Below, in pieces: positions 1-6,119 of a stretch of DNA of 7,712 nucleotides. Made by a program: the position numbers and the translations under genes. Each line of letters opens with the position of its first letter. The stretch's first letter is position 1. Origin of the DNA: Gammaproteobacteria bacterium (GTDB lineage: Bacteria > Pseudomonadota > Gammaproteobacteria > Pseudomonadales > Azotimanducaceae). Under the pieces are notes generated by a model. The model did no database searches. It was given only the letters and a program-made list of their open reading frames with translations, and was not told the DNA's origin. Location: contig JAPPHP010000424.1 in assembly GCA_028821035.1 (NCBI GenBank), positions 1 to 7,712 of the forward strand. Direction: 5' to 3'.

Positions 1-316
1 CCACCTGCACGTCGACGGCGAGGCTGTCGGTCATCGCGTAGTCGAGGTTGACCCAGACGGTGCCCTGCGAGAGGTCTTCCCCGCCGGCCGGTGTCGGGCG
101 TTTCTGCTGCGCGCGGTAGAACTCGTCCGCCGTCTGGTAGACGTAGGAGACGTTCACGAAGCCCGTGCCCGGCTCGGCCAGCCACGCCGACCCGTCCGCC
201 GACGCGCTACGGGGCGTGAGGCACACCGCCGCCGCGAGCGCGCACAGCAGCAGCGGCCCGAGGGCGGCATGCGGGCGGCGCAGTACCTTGTCCATGATGT
301 ATCCGTTCATCGTCAT
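1..316 (-). CDS. Exported, probable outer-membrane beta-barrel protein (N-terminal fragment)
   Basis: Only the first 105 residues are inside the window; the gene continues past the left edge. Residues 1-40 look like a Sec signal peptide: basic residues (K10, R13, R14), a hydrophobic stretch rich in Leu, Ala and Cys at about 19-33, and a probable cleavage site after Ala-Ser-Ala (38-40). The mature part has alternating strand-like stretches (TGFVNVSYVY at 51-60; GTVWVNLDYAMTDSLAVDVQV at 85-105). The pattern of a Tyr-rich strand followed by a 'DYAMTDSL' turn is typical of outer-membrane barrel or porin-like proteins, so an outer-membrane role is an inference from pattern, not a family match. The ATG at 316 overlaps the stop of the upstream gene (ATGA), favouring coupled translation; in-frame ATGs at 310 and 295 are alternative starts. 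The signal peptide would be trimmed, not lost, with the start at 295. Confidence 0.72.
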   Translation of the reverse strand, partial: MTMNGYIMDKVLRRPHAALGPLLLCALAAAVCLTPRSASADGSAWLAEPGTGFVNVSYVYQTADEFYRAQQKRPTPAGGEDLSQGTVWVNLDYAMTDSLAVDVQV

Positions 317-687
317 CTCAGCCTGTAGCGTCGGTCGAGGTACGCCAGCACATACTGCAGCCTGGCCGCGCACTCCCTCGCGCTCTGCACCTTGCCGGTA
401 CACAGCACCTTGATGTGGTCGTCGTCCGGAGTACCGGGTTTCTCCTCGGCGAAGGCGGCTTCGAGGCTCGCCTTCAGGGACCGCGCGCGGTCGCGGTCGA
501 GTTCCCGCCTCTCGATGGGGCAGCCCCGACAGACGAGTTCCCGGAACACCAGGGCCTTGCCCGCGGTGTACGCGCCCCTGGCGCTCACGTTGCTGTTGCC
601 CGGACCGACCGAACCCGACGCGAGGACGTCGGACTGCAGGCCGAGCACGGCAGTCGCGAGCGCGGCGAGGCAGATGGACCGCTTCAT
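313..687 (-). CDS. Small secreted protein with CxxC pair, unknown function
   Basis: This encodes 124 residues. The start at 687 is chosen because a good Shine-Dalgarno (AGGAG at 694-698, six bases from the ATG) precedes it and because it begins a clear signal peptide: MKRS, then a hydrophobic core to about residue 18, with probable cleavage near Ala23. The open frame extends much further upstream, but that extension is Arg/Ala/Pro-rich shadow sequence. The mature protein has a Gly/Ser/Asn-rich start (25-37), then a 'YTAGKALVFRELVCRGCP' segment (40-57) with Cys53 and Cys56 forming a CxxC pair, a charged helix (58-82), and two more cysteines (96 and 106) near the C-terminus. Four cysteines in an exported protein suggest disulfides or metal/redox chemistry. 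There is no CxxCH haem motif. I do not recognise the family. It overlaps the following barrel-like gene by ATGA, so the two probably act together in the envelope. Confidence 0.78.
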   Translation of the reverse strand: MKRSICLAALATAVLGLQSDVLASGSVGPGNSNVSARGAYTAGKALVFRELVCRGCPIERRELDRDRARSLKASLEAAFAEEKPGTPDDDHIKVLCTGKVQSARECAARLQYVLAYLDRRYRLR

Positions 688-984
688 GCTTCTCTCCTGT
701 TCGCGGTGCAGCCCGAAAGCCGACCCGCACCGGGCCGGCGTCGTCTCCGAGTGCAACGCTCCGGAACCGGACAGGAAGGAACCTGGCGCGAGTGCCGCGA
801 ACGCCGTCCCCCCTGCGCCACCGTCAGGCGCTACTGCAGGGGTTCTCGGAAACGGTCTCCGCGACGGACGGACTGACAGATCCGCTTGCCAAGCGGCAGC
901 AAGTCTACCCCGCGCGCCCGCGAAGGTCATCGCCCGATCCCCTTCGCGTAGGATGCGTCGTGTCGCACACCCGGGGCCTCGCCG
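688..984. promoter_or_regulatory. Divergent intergenic region between the envelope unit and the GST gene
   Basis: This 297-base gap separates two divergent transcription units and should hold both promoters. I could not find a convincing sigma-70 -35/-10 pair for either direction. A TAGGAT element at 949-954 is the best -10-like match for the plus-strand gene, but no matching -35 lies at the right distance. A perfect 6-bp inverted repeat (CCGCTT, 3-base spacer GCC, AAGCGG) lies at 882-896; it has no T-run, so it is a possible operator, not a terminator. The AGGAG ribosome binding site of the minus-strand gene is at 694-698. Confidence 0.4.
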
Positions 985-2103
985 ATGCAACCGATCGTCC
1001 TCTACGGCGTACCGATCTCCCTGTACACCGGCCGGGCGCGCAGCTATCTCATCAAGGCCGGCCTGCCCTACCGCGAGGCGCCGCCCACGTCGGCACACTT
1101 CATGGAGACGGTCCTGCCGAAGGCCGGCGGACGGCGCAGCATGCCGACGGTCGAGCTGCCGGATGGGACCGTGATCCGAGACTCGGTCGCGATCGTCGAC
1201 CACTTCGAGGCCGTCAGCGGCCACGGCTTCTCGCCCGGGACGCCGAAGCAGCGCATCGTCAGCCGGCCGTTCGACGCCATCGGAGCCGAGGGCCTGCTGC
1301 GGCCGGCGATGCACTACCGGTGGAACTTCGACGCAGTGCAGCAGGAGTTCGTCGAAACCCATTTCGAGGCCATCTTTCCGCCGGGGTGGTCACCCTCGGC
1401 CGGGGAGCGCATGCGAAACCTCCGCGAGGAGGCGCTCCCCGCGCTCGGCGTCCTCCCCGCGTCCATCGCCGCGATCGAGGAGCTCTATGTCGGTCTGCTA
1501 CGCAGGCTGGAGGCGCACTTTGCCGACCACCCCTACCTGCTCGGCGGCCGACCGTGCATCGGCGACTTCGGCATGATCGGCCCCCTGCACGGACACCTCG
1601 GCCGCGACCCCAAGCCGCTGTCGCTGATGCAGGCCCATGCCCTGCATGCGTTCCGCTGGGTGGAACGCATGCATCGCCCGGAGGCGGACATCGGCGAGTT
1701 CGACGGCTACGAGGAAGCCTACCTGGCCGACGACGCGATCCCGGACACCCTGGTCGACATCCTCCGCCAGCTCGCCATCGACTACGTGCCCGAAACCCGC
1801 GCGGCGTGCGAGACCATCAACGCATGGCTCGCGGAACAGGAGGACCTGGCGTCGGGAACGACGGTCGAGCGCCGGGTACGCGAGGATGCCGTGTTCGATC
1901 TCGCCGGCACGGAGGTCTCCGTCGCGGCACAGCCGTTCCGGTTCTACGTGCTGAAGCGGATGCAGGACGAGTTCGAGGTGCTGCAGGAGCCCGAGCGCGG
2001 CGCGGCGGCCGCGCTGCTCGCGGCCTGCGGCATGGCCGAGCTGCTCGACCTGAAGCTCACCCGCGACATCGGGCGGCGGAACAATCTCGAAGTCTGGCTC
2101 TGA
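985..2103 (+). CDS. Glutathione S-transferase-like protein, long form
   Basis: The 372-residue protein begins with a thioredoxin-fold GST N-terminal domain (about 1-80): the strand 'PIVLYGVPIS' followed by Tyr14 and Arg17-Arg19 at the start of helix 1, then 'SMPTVELPDGTVIRDS' (52-67), in which Pro54 is the expected cis-proline and Asp66-Ser67 the glutathione gamma-glutamyl contact pair. The all-helical C-terminal domain carries 'YLLGGRPCIGDFGMIGPL' (184-201), the usual N-capping motif with Asp194. The family usually has 200-230 residues, so the roughly 130 extra residues (about 240-372) are unusual; they are charged and helical and match nothing I can name. Likely a cytosolic glutathione-dependent transferase or thiol-redox protein; the substrate is unknown. 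The start codon has only a weak ribosome binding site (GGGGCC about 7 bases upstream). It is monocistronic and ends 12 bases from the stop of the convergent minus-strand gene. Confidence 0.85.
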   Translation: MQPIVLYGVPISLYTGRARSYLIKAGLPYREAPPTSAHFMETVLPKAGGRRSMPTVELPDGTVIRDSVAIVDHFEAVSGHGFSPGTPKQRIVSRPFDAIGAEGLLRPAMHYRWNFDAVQQEFVETHFEAIFPPGWSPSAGERMRNLREEALPALGVLPASIAAIEELYVGLLRRLEAHFADHPYLLGGRPCIGDFGMIGPLHGHLGRDPKPLSLMQAHALHAFRWVERMHRPEADIGEFDGYEEAYLADDAIPDTLVDILRQLAIDYVPETRAACETINAWLAEQEDLASGTTVERRVREDAVFDLAGTEVSVAAQPFRFYVLKRMQDEFEVLQEPERGAAAALLAACGMAELLDLKLTRDIGRRNNLEVWL

Positions 2104-2115
2104 CGCCGACGGCGC

Positions 2116-3189
2116 TCAGGAAGCGGACGCTCCCGGCACCTCGCAGAACTGGTCGAGTTCCACCTGCGCGCTGACCGCGCAGTTGTTGTGTGCGCCACCG
2201 CCCCAGCTCGGCATCACCATCGAGTACAGGCCGGTACCCCCGGCAACCAGGATGACGAACTGGTCCGGCGATGCGAAGGCCGGGTAGGTCTCGGACTCGA
2301 ACGGCCGGCGGAACCCGCCGCCGTAGCGGTCGTGATCCGCCGCCGGGAGGTGCGTCAGCTCCCACAGGCGCTTCGCCACGGTCTCCCGGTTCATGTTCGC
2401 CCTCGCCAGCACGTCCGCGTGGGTCGGATTGAGGACGACGACCGCCGTGCCGTAGCCGAGGATGGCGTGGTTCGTCGCCAGGTTCGCCACGCCGATCGAG
2501 AGGACGTGGAGCAGCTTCTCGGCGTTCTCCGGGTCGTCCGCGTCATCGCTGTAGATGACCGAGTGCGGGGCCTCGCAACCGACGAGGGTGACCACGCTGT
2601 CCTCCGCCCGGTAGCCCCTGCTGACATGCAGCGGGGGGAACGGCGAGTGTTCCTCGGCCTCCGCGAGGCAGTAGGTGAACTTGCCCGGGTGACCGTGCAG
2701 CGCCATGTCCGATACGCCGGGCCGGCCGCCGCCGATGTTGATCATGCATAGCCGGAGCGCGCGTCCGATGGCCGCGTTGGCGCGATGCCCGGGACCGAGG
2801 GCGCCGAATCCGGAAGCGACGCCGCCGCAGTCGTGCCGGGCCGGGCCGTTCACGATGACGAGCGGCGCGAGGCAGTGGGTGGTGCCCTGCATGTCCCCGA
2901 GGTCGAACATGGGGTCCACCGCCGCGCGCACCGCGCCCACGACCACGGGCATGTGGTCCGGGAGGCAACCCGCCATCACTGCCGCGACGGCCACCTTCTC
3001 GACCGTGGCCACGCCCATGGCGGGGCCCATCTCGCCCAGGGCCAGGTCGGCGTCGAGCCCCGAAGCAAGGATCATGCGGTCGACGCGCTCCGGCGTCGGC
3101 ACCACGACGGGAAGCCCGTCGGTGCAGTCGAGCGCGTGGAGCCGCTCGAGGGCCGCCTCTTCGCTCGCCTCTTCGAGCAGCACGCTCAT
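2116..3189 (-). CDS. Uncharacterised partner of the UGSC selenoprotein
   Basis: The 357-residue protein has no signal peptide or clear membrane segment. The open frame extends further upstream, but the start at 3189 is chosen because its ATG overlaps the TGA of the UGSC gene (ATGA), and the upstream part is Arg/Gly-rich shadow of that gene. No Shine-Dalgarno precedes it, so translation probably depends on ribosomes finishing the UGSC gene. Visible landmarks: 'DGLPVVVPTPERVDRM' (24-39) just after a short N-terminal helix; 'GEMGPAMGVATVEKVAVAAVMAGC' (52-75); 'GDMQGTTHCLAPLVIVNGPA' (98-117); Gly-rich 'GFGALGPGHRANAAIGRA' (127-144); 'INIGGGRPGVSDMALHGHPGKF' (150-171); and 'LVAGGTGLYSMVMPSWGGG' (314-332). 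Nine cysteines are present, including 75, 106, 121 and 174 within or beside these conserved-looking blocks. The DGLPVV-PT-ERV start resembles hypothetical proteins I recall beside UGSC-type genes, but I cannot name the family or a reaction. The coupling suggests a complex or a shared redox reaction with the selenoprotein. Confidence 0.82.
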   Translation of the reverse strand: MSVLLEEASEEAALERLHALDCTDGLPVVVPTPERVDRMILASGLDADLALGEMGPAMGVATVEKVAVAAVMAGCLPDHMPVVVGAVRAAVDPMFDLGDMQGTTHCLAPLVIVNGPARHDCGGVASGFGALGPGHRANAAIGRALRLCMINIGGGRPGVSDMALHGHPGKFTYCLAEAEEHSPFPPLHVSRGYRAEDSVVTLVGCEAPHSVIYSDDADDPENAEKLLHVLSIGVANLATNHAILGYGTAVVVLNPTHADVLARANMNRETVAKRLWELTHLPAADHDRYGGGFRRPFESETYPAFASPDQFVILVAGGTGLYSMVMPSWGGGAHNNCAVSAQVELDQFCEVPGASAS

Positions 3190-3719
3190 GCCGCGAAGCG
3201 GTCCAGGATCTGGTCGGCGATGCTGTCGGCGATCGCCGCGATGCGCACCTCGCCGGTGCCGGCCACCGGGTGCGGCAGCCGCACCATCGGGATGTCCGGC
3301 ATCCCTACCGATGCCGCGACGAACTCCGCCTGCGGCCAGAACTCCTCGGTGATCAGGCACACCGAGGGGATCCCGTTCCTTGCCATGTTGATGCCGTCAC
3401 GCACGGTGCCGGAAGTACAACTGCCTCAGTGGCCGTAAGCGGCCACCGCGACCTGGCATTCGGAGGTGATCGCCTCGAGCGTGTCGCCGCTCACCACCGA
3501 GCCCGGATTGCCCTTGTTCCAGAGCCGCGTCTCAATGCCTTCGAGCCGCGCGCTGAGCGCCTCGCCCACCTTGGAGACGAAGAGCTCCGAATCCGGGAAC
3601 CCGTTGGCGATCAGCGCCACCGTCGCGCCGGCGCCCCCGTTCGGCCGGATGTCGCGCGACAGTTCGTACGGCTCCATCGCCGTGCGCACCTCGCCCCTTG
3701 GGTCGTGGAACCTGACCAT
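3186..3719 (-). CDS. UGSC-family selenoprotein (in-frame UGA read as selenocysteine)
   Basis: The product is 177 residues if the UGA at 3426-3428 is decoded as Sec98. Residues 1-97 and 99-177 lie in the same frame and form one continuous protein around 'AYGH-Sec-GSCTSGTVRDG'. This is the defining motif of the UGSC (seleno)protein family, first reported in marine metagenome selenoproteomes, in which many homologues have CGSC instead. Sec98 and Cys101 make a redox-type UxxC pair. Before it, 'GATVALIANGFPDSELFVSKVGEAL' (31-55) resembles a beta-alpha unit of a Rossmann-like fold; after it, 'ARNGIPSVCLITEEF' (113-127) is another such unit. No signal peptide is seen, so it is cytoplasmic. A strong ribosome binding site lies 5 bases before the ATG. 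It is first in a two-gene unit, overlapping the 357-aa gene by ATGA. The catalysed reaction is not known to me. The alternative, a nonsense mutation of a Cys form, is less likely because the flanking sequence is intact and a SECIS-like hairpin follows. Confidence 0.88.
3387..3421 (-). promoter_or_regulatory. Candidate bacterial SECIS hairpin
   Basis: Counting from the base after the UGA in the mRNA, an outer stem can form between +5 to +8 (GUUG) and +36 to +39 (CAAC). An inner stem forms between +20 to +23 (CCGU) and +29 to +32 (ACGG), with apical loop GCGUG at +24 to +28. The middle is an internal loop of weak pairing. Bacterial SECIS elements lie in the coding region just 3' of the UGA, with a small apical loop that has a G near its 5' end, at about this distance. 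The fit in spacing and loop is good, but stem stability is modest and no folding was computed. Confidence 0.55.
3426..3428 (-). other. In-frame UGA, predicted selenocysteine codon (Sec98)
   Basis: TGA lies between CAC (His97) and GGC-AGT-TGT-ACT-TCC (Gly-Ser-Cys-Thr-Ser). Reading through it gives the family motif UGSC-T-S, with 79 further codons to a normal TGA at 3186-3188. The coding frame is the same before and after. Confidence 0.85.
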
Positions 3720-3724
3720 GGTTT

Positions 3725-3729
3725 CCTCC
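3725..3729 (-). promoter_or_regulatory. Ribosome binding site of the UGSC selenoprotein gene
   Basis: A perfect GGAGG lies five bases upstream of the ATG at 3719 (GGAGG-AAACC-ATG). It is the strongest Shine-Dalgarno match seen in the window and fixes the selenoprotein start. Confidence 0.8.
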
Positions 3730-3795
3730 GTTGCTGAGCCTTGCGGTCTTCACCGGGAAGCGTAACCCAAGCCCGTGACGACGGCACGGTGTCGG

Positions 3796-3813
3796 ACCCA
3801 TACCACCCATACC
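3796..3813. repeat. Perfect 9-bp tandem repeat in divergent promoter region
   Basis: Two adjacent identical copies of ACCCATACC (plus strand; GGTATGGGT on minus) sit at 3796-3804 and 3805-3813. They lie in the 126-base gap between the divergent starts at 3719 and 3846. Position and exact duplication are compatible with a regulator binding site, but no known operator is recognised. No convincing -35/-10 pair was identified in either direction; TACGAT at 3832-3837 is a possible -10 but is very close to the ATG. Confidence 0.45.
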
Positions 3814-3845
3814 CCGAAAAAGGTCGTCGTGTACGATGGAGGGCC

Positions 3846-4040
3846 ATGGTCGTACCCAAACCCGACGCGGAACGGGCACTCGTGCGCAAGGATGGAATCC
3901 TCGTGCATCATGGCGCCTCCCGGAGCACGCTGGACGTCGGCGACTTCATCCGTACCGAACGAATCGTGCGGCACGTCTACCGAGTCTCCAGCGGTCCCTC
4001 CGATGGGGACGGCCCCACATCGAACAAGGAAGAGCAATGA
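3846..4040 (+). CDS. Small hypothetical protein (64 aa)
   Basis: The start at 3846 is preceded by GGAGGG (3838-3843), a strong Shine-Dalgarno but with a slightly short spacing. The product is basic in its first two thirds, with a segment 'GILVHHGASRSTLDVGDFIRTERIVRHVYRV' style of alternating hydrophobic and charged residues (18-47), then an acidic, Ser/Gly/Pro-rich tail. No signal peptide, membrane segment or cysteine is present. Its TGA overlaps the ATG of the next gene as ATGA, which supports a real, translated frame. I do not recognise a family. It could instead be a leader ORF whose translation feeds the downstream gene. Confidence 0.5.
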   Translation: MVVPKPDAERALVRKDGILVHHGASRSTLDVGDFIRTERIVRHVYRVSSGPSDGDGPTSNKEEQ

Positions 4041-4375
4041 AGACGCCGCGCCGTTGTGTACTACTCGGTCTCGCCGTTCTGGGCGGGCTGAATGCACTGG
4101 CGACAGAGGGTGTAGCCCCTATCACCAACGACGACATCGTCAAGCTCGTGGACGCCGACGTCGCCTGTACGATCATCGTCACCAAGATACGAAGTTCCGA
4201 AAATGCGTTCGACACGTCCGCCGACGGCCTGATCGGGCTCACGAACGCCGGTGTCAAGGAACCGGTGGTCCTGGAGATGGTCATGGCGACTGATACTTCG
4301 GGACGCAAGACCTTTACGGGCTCTCCAAAGGGCGTTTGCGCGAGCGAAGGGGACGTCAAGGCAGTCGACGACTGA
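4037..4375 (+). CDS. Small secreted protein with NDDIV-type repeat-like domain
   Basis: The 112-residue product begins with a signal peptide (MKTPRR, hydrophobic core 8-20, probable cleavage after Ala22). Residues 29-84 contain 'ITNDDIVKLVDADV', 'IIVTKIRSSENAFDTSAD' and 'LIGLTNAGVKEPVVLEMVMA'. I recognise this as the pattern of a common small domain in exported or lipid-linked bacterial proteins (NDDVVKLV...VI..KI..S...FDTS.D.LI.L..AGV...V...M), of unknown function and probably a short helical bundle. The tail (88-112) is polar and holds Cys101. A ribosome binding site (AAGGA at 4026-4030) lies six bases from the ATG, and the ATG overlaps the previous stop. The ATG at 3836 in this frame would add a long Arg-rich stretch and destroy the signal peptide, so it is rejected. 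It probably acts in the periplasm. Confidence 0.8.
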   Translation: MKTPRRCVLLGLAVLGGLNALATEGVAPITNDDIVKLVDADVACTIIVTKIRSSENAFDTSADGLIGLTNAGVKEPVVLEMVMATDTSGRKTFTGSPKGVCASEGDVKAVDD

Positions 4376-4394
4376 AGAGAGTCGGCGCGGGGAG

Positions 4395-6119
4395 TTACGC
4401 CGTCTCGTGGTAGGCCCGCCATCCCCGGAAACGCGTGATATCTACGGCGCCGGAGACCGCCCCCGCATCGCCGACAAAACCGTGGACCCATCGACCGCCC
4501 TCGAGTTCGACGGAGCCGAGCGCGAGGGGCCGGTCGACGGTGGTCAGGAACCCGCCAACCTCCCTGCTCGGCATCGACCAGACTTCGAGTTCGATCGATG
4601 CGCCGCCGGACTCTGAACGGATCAACGCCGGACGCTTCCCGTCCGGCAGGGCGAGGAGCCGGTAGCGGGGCGCGGTGCGGGTGGCGGCGACCCGCCATGC
4701 GCCGCGGCGGGTGAGTTCACCGTTCAGTGGCTGACCCGCCATGTGTGCGCCGCAAACCGCCAGGTGCACCATGTCCGGCAGCGGTTCGTCGGCGCCCGGC
4801 GCCTCTTCGTCCAGGAACCCGGCCGCGGCGCGCAGCAGCGCATGGTCGCGGCCGGCGGGCGCGAGCAGCGTCACGCCGAACGGCATACCGTCGGGCGTCG
4901 TTCCGGCCGGCACCGCCACCGCGCAGAGGTCGAGCAGGTTGACGCAGTTGGTGAACGTGCCGAGGCGCGCGTTCGTGCCGAGCGGATCGGCGTCCACCTC
5001 GGCGAGCGTGTAATGGGTGGGCGCCGTCGGAGCGACGAGGACGTCGATGTCGGCGAACGCCGCGTCCGCTTCGCGCCGCAACTCCGGCAGCCGGTACTGC
5101 GCCCGGAAGCAGTCCGCCGCGTCCAGCGTGCGGCCTCCCTCGATCACCGTCCGCGTGATCGGGTGCACCGCATCCGGGTGCGCCTCGACGAAGTCGCCTA
5201 CCGCCGCGACGCGTTCCGCGAGCCACGGTCCCTCGTAGAGCAGCCGTCCGGCAGCGAGGAACGGTTCCGGATCGACGGCGCGCGGGGTCCCGGGAAGACC
5301 GGACACGCCGCGCCCGTAGAGATCCGGGTAGGCGGCGTCGAACCAGGGCAGCCGCTCCGGGGCGAGGTATCCGAATCGCGCGTTCTCGGCATCGAATCCC
5401 GCGAACTCCAGCCGGCGCGAAAAGGGGCCTTCCGCGTCGAACCCCCCTGCCACCTCCGCCACGGCGTGCACGTCCGCCACCGTCCGCGCGAAAACGGACA
5501 CGCAGTCGAGGGTCCGGCAGGCCGGCACGACGCCGCGCGTCGACCACCAGCCCCGGCTTGGCTTGAAGCCGACGAGCCCGTTGAAGGCCGCGGGCACCCT
5601 CCCCGACCCGGCCGTGTCGGTCCCGAGGGCGAACGGGACGATGCCGTGCGCGACCGCGACGGCGGAACCGCTGCTGCTGCCGCCCGCGACGTACGACGGG
5701 TCGATGGCGTTCGGTACGGCGCCGTAGGGGGACCGCGTCCCGACGAGGCCCGTGGCGAACTGGTCGAGGTTGGTCTTGCCGATGGGGACGGCGCCAGCCG
5801 CCAGCAGGCGTTCGACCACCGAGGCGGAGCGTTCCGGCACGTAGGCGTAGTCCGGGCAGCCCGCCGTGGTCGGGACGCCGGCAAGGTCGATGTTGTCCTT
5901 GATGGCGAAGGGCACGCCCCACAGCGGCGCGCCCTCGAATGCCATCCCGTCTAGCCGCTCGACGTGCGCCAGCACCGCCGCCGCCTCGAGCCGGTGGATC
6001 CACACGGCCGGGTCCGCTCCCGCGGCGCGGCGCAGCGCTTCGCAGGCGACCTCGCGCGGATGCAGCCCCTCCTCGGCATAGGCGCGGCGCAGCGCGGCGA
6101 GAGTTCCGGCCCGCTTCAT
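4395..6119 (-). CDS. atzF: Allophanate hydrolase
   Basis: The 574-residue enzyme hydrolyses allophanate to ammonia and CO2, the second step of the urea amidolyase route. The N-terminal amidase-signature domain (about 1-445) has the full Ser-cisSer-Lys triad: Lys74 in 'FAIKDNIDLAGVPTTAG', Ser148 in 'GGSSSGSAVAVAHG' and Ser172 in 'GTDTAGSGRVPA'. The spacing (74 and 24 residues) equals what I recall for AtzF of Pseudomonas ADP (Lys91, Ser165, Ser189). The C-terminal domain (about 450-574), special to allophanate hydrolases and absent from other amidases, starts with 'MVHLAVCGAHMAGQPLN' (450-466), including the conserved His459, and ends 'RGWRAYHETA'. Length is close to the family's (about 600). 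The ATG at 6119 overlaps the urea carboxylase stop as ATGA and has no Shine-Dalgarno, so translation is probably coupled. The frame stays open far upstream, through the carboxylase gene, but that is shadow until about 7490. Confidence 0.95.
   Translation of the reverse strand: MKRAGTLAALRRAYAEEGLHPREVACEALRRAAGADPAVWIHRLEAAAVLAHVERLDGMAFEGAPLWGVPFAIKDNIDLAGVPTTAGCPDYAYVPERSASVVERLLAAGAVPIGKTNLDQFATGLVGTRSPYGAVPNAIDPSYVAGGSSSGSAVAVAHGIVPFALGTDTAGSGRVPAAFNGLVGFKPSRGWWSTRGVVPACRTLDCVSVFARTVADVHAVAEVAGGFDAEGPFSRRLEFAGFDAENARFGYLAPERLPWFDAAYPDLYGRGVSGLPGTPRAVDPEPFLAAGRLLYEGPWLAERVAAVGDFVEAHPDAVHPITRTVIEGGRTLDAADCFRAQYRLPELRREADAAFADIDVLVAPTAPTHYTLAEVDADPLGTNARLGTFTNCVNLLDLCAVAVPAGTTPDGMPFGVTLLAPAGRDHALLRAAAGFLDEEAPGADEPLPDMVHLAVCGAHMAGQPLNGELTRRGAWRVAATRTAPRYRLLALPDGKRPALIRSESGGASIELEVWSMPSREVGGFLTTVDRPLALGSVELEGGRWVHGFVGDAGAVSGAVDITRFRGWRAYHETA
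4627..4647. repeat. Perfect 8-bp inverted repeat inside atzF
   Basis: GCCGGACG (4627-4634) and CGTCCGGC (4640-4647) are exact reverse complements around a 5-base loop. It lies in the coding part of the C-terminal domain (Leu-Pro-Asp-Gly-Lys-Arg-Pro). No T-run follows on either strand, so a terminator is unlikely. It may be chance in GC-rich DNA. Confidence 0.5.

Noticed and set aside
688..1362. Long N-terminal extension of the 124-aa secreted protein on the minus strand
   Set aside because: It overlaps the well-supported GST gene and would bury the signal peptide; the start at 687 has a good ribosome binding site.
2104..2115. GC-rich hairpin between the convergent stops as a terminator
   Set aside because: The stem is only 4 bp (CGCC/GGCG) with no T-run on either strand.
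3186..3404. A separate 72-aa gene starting from a GTG downstream of the UGA
   Set aside because: It lacks a ribosome binding site and is the exact in-frame continuation of the UGSC protein.
4743..5954. Long plus-strand open frame opposite atzF
   Set aside because: Its composition is Arg/Gly/Val-rich with no recognisable domain; it is the antisense shadow of a certain gene.
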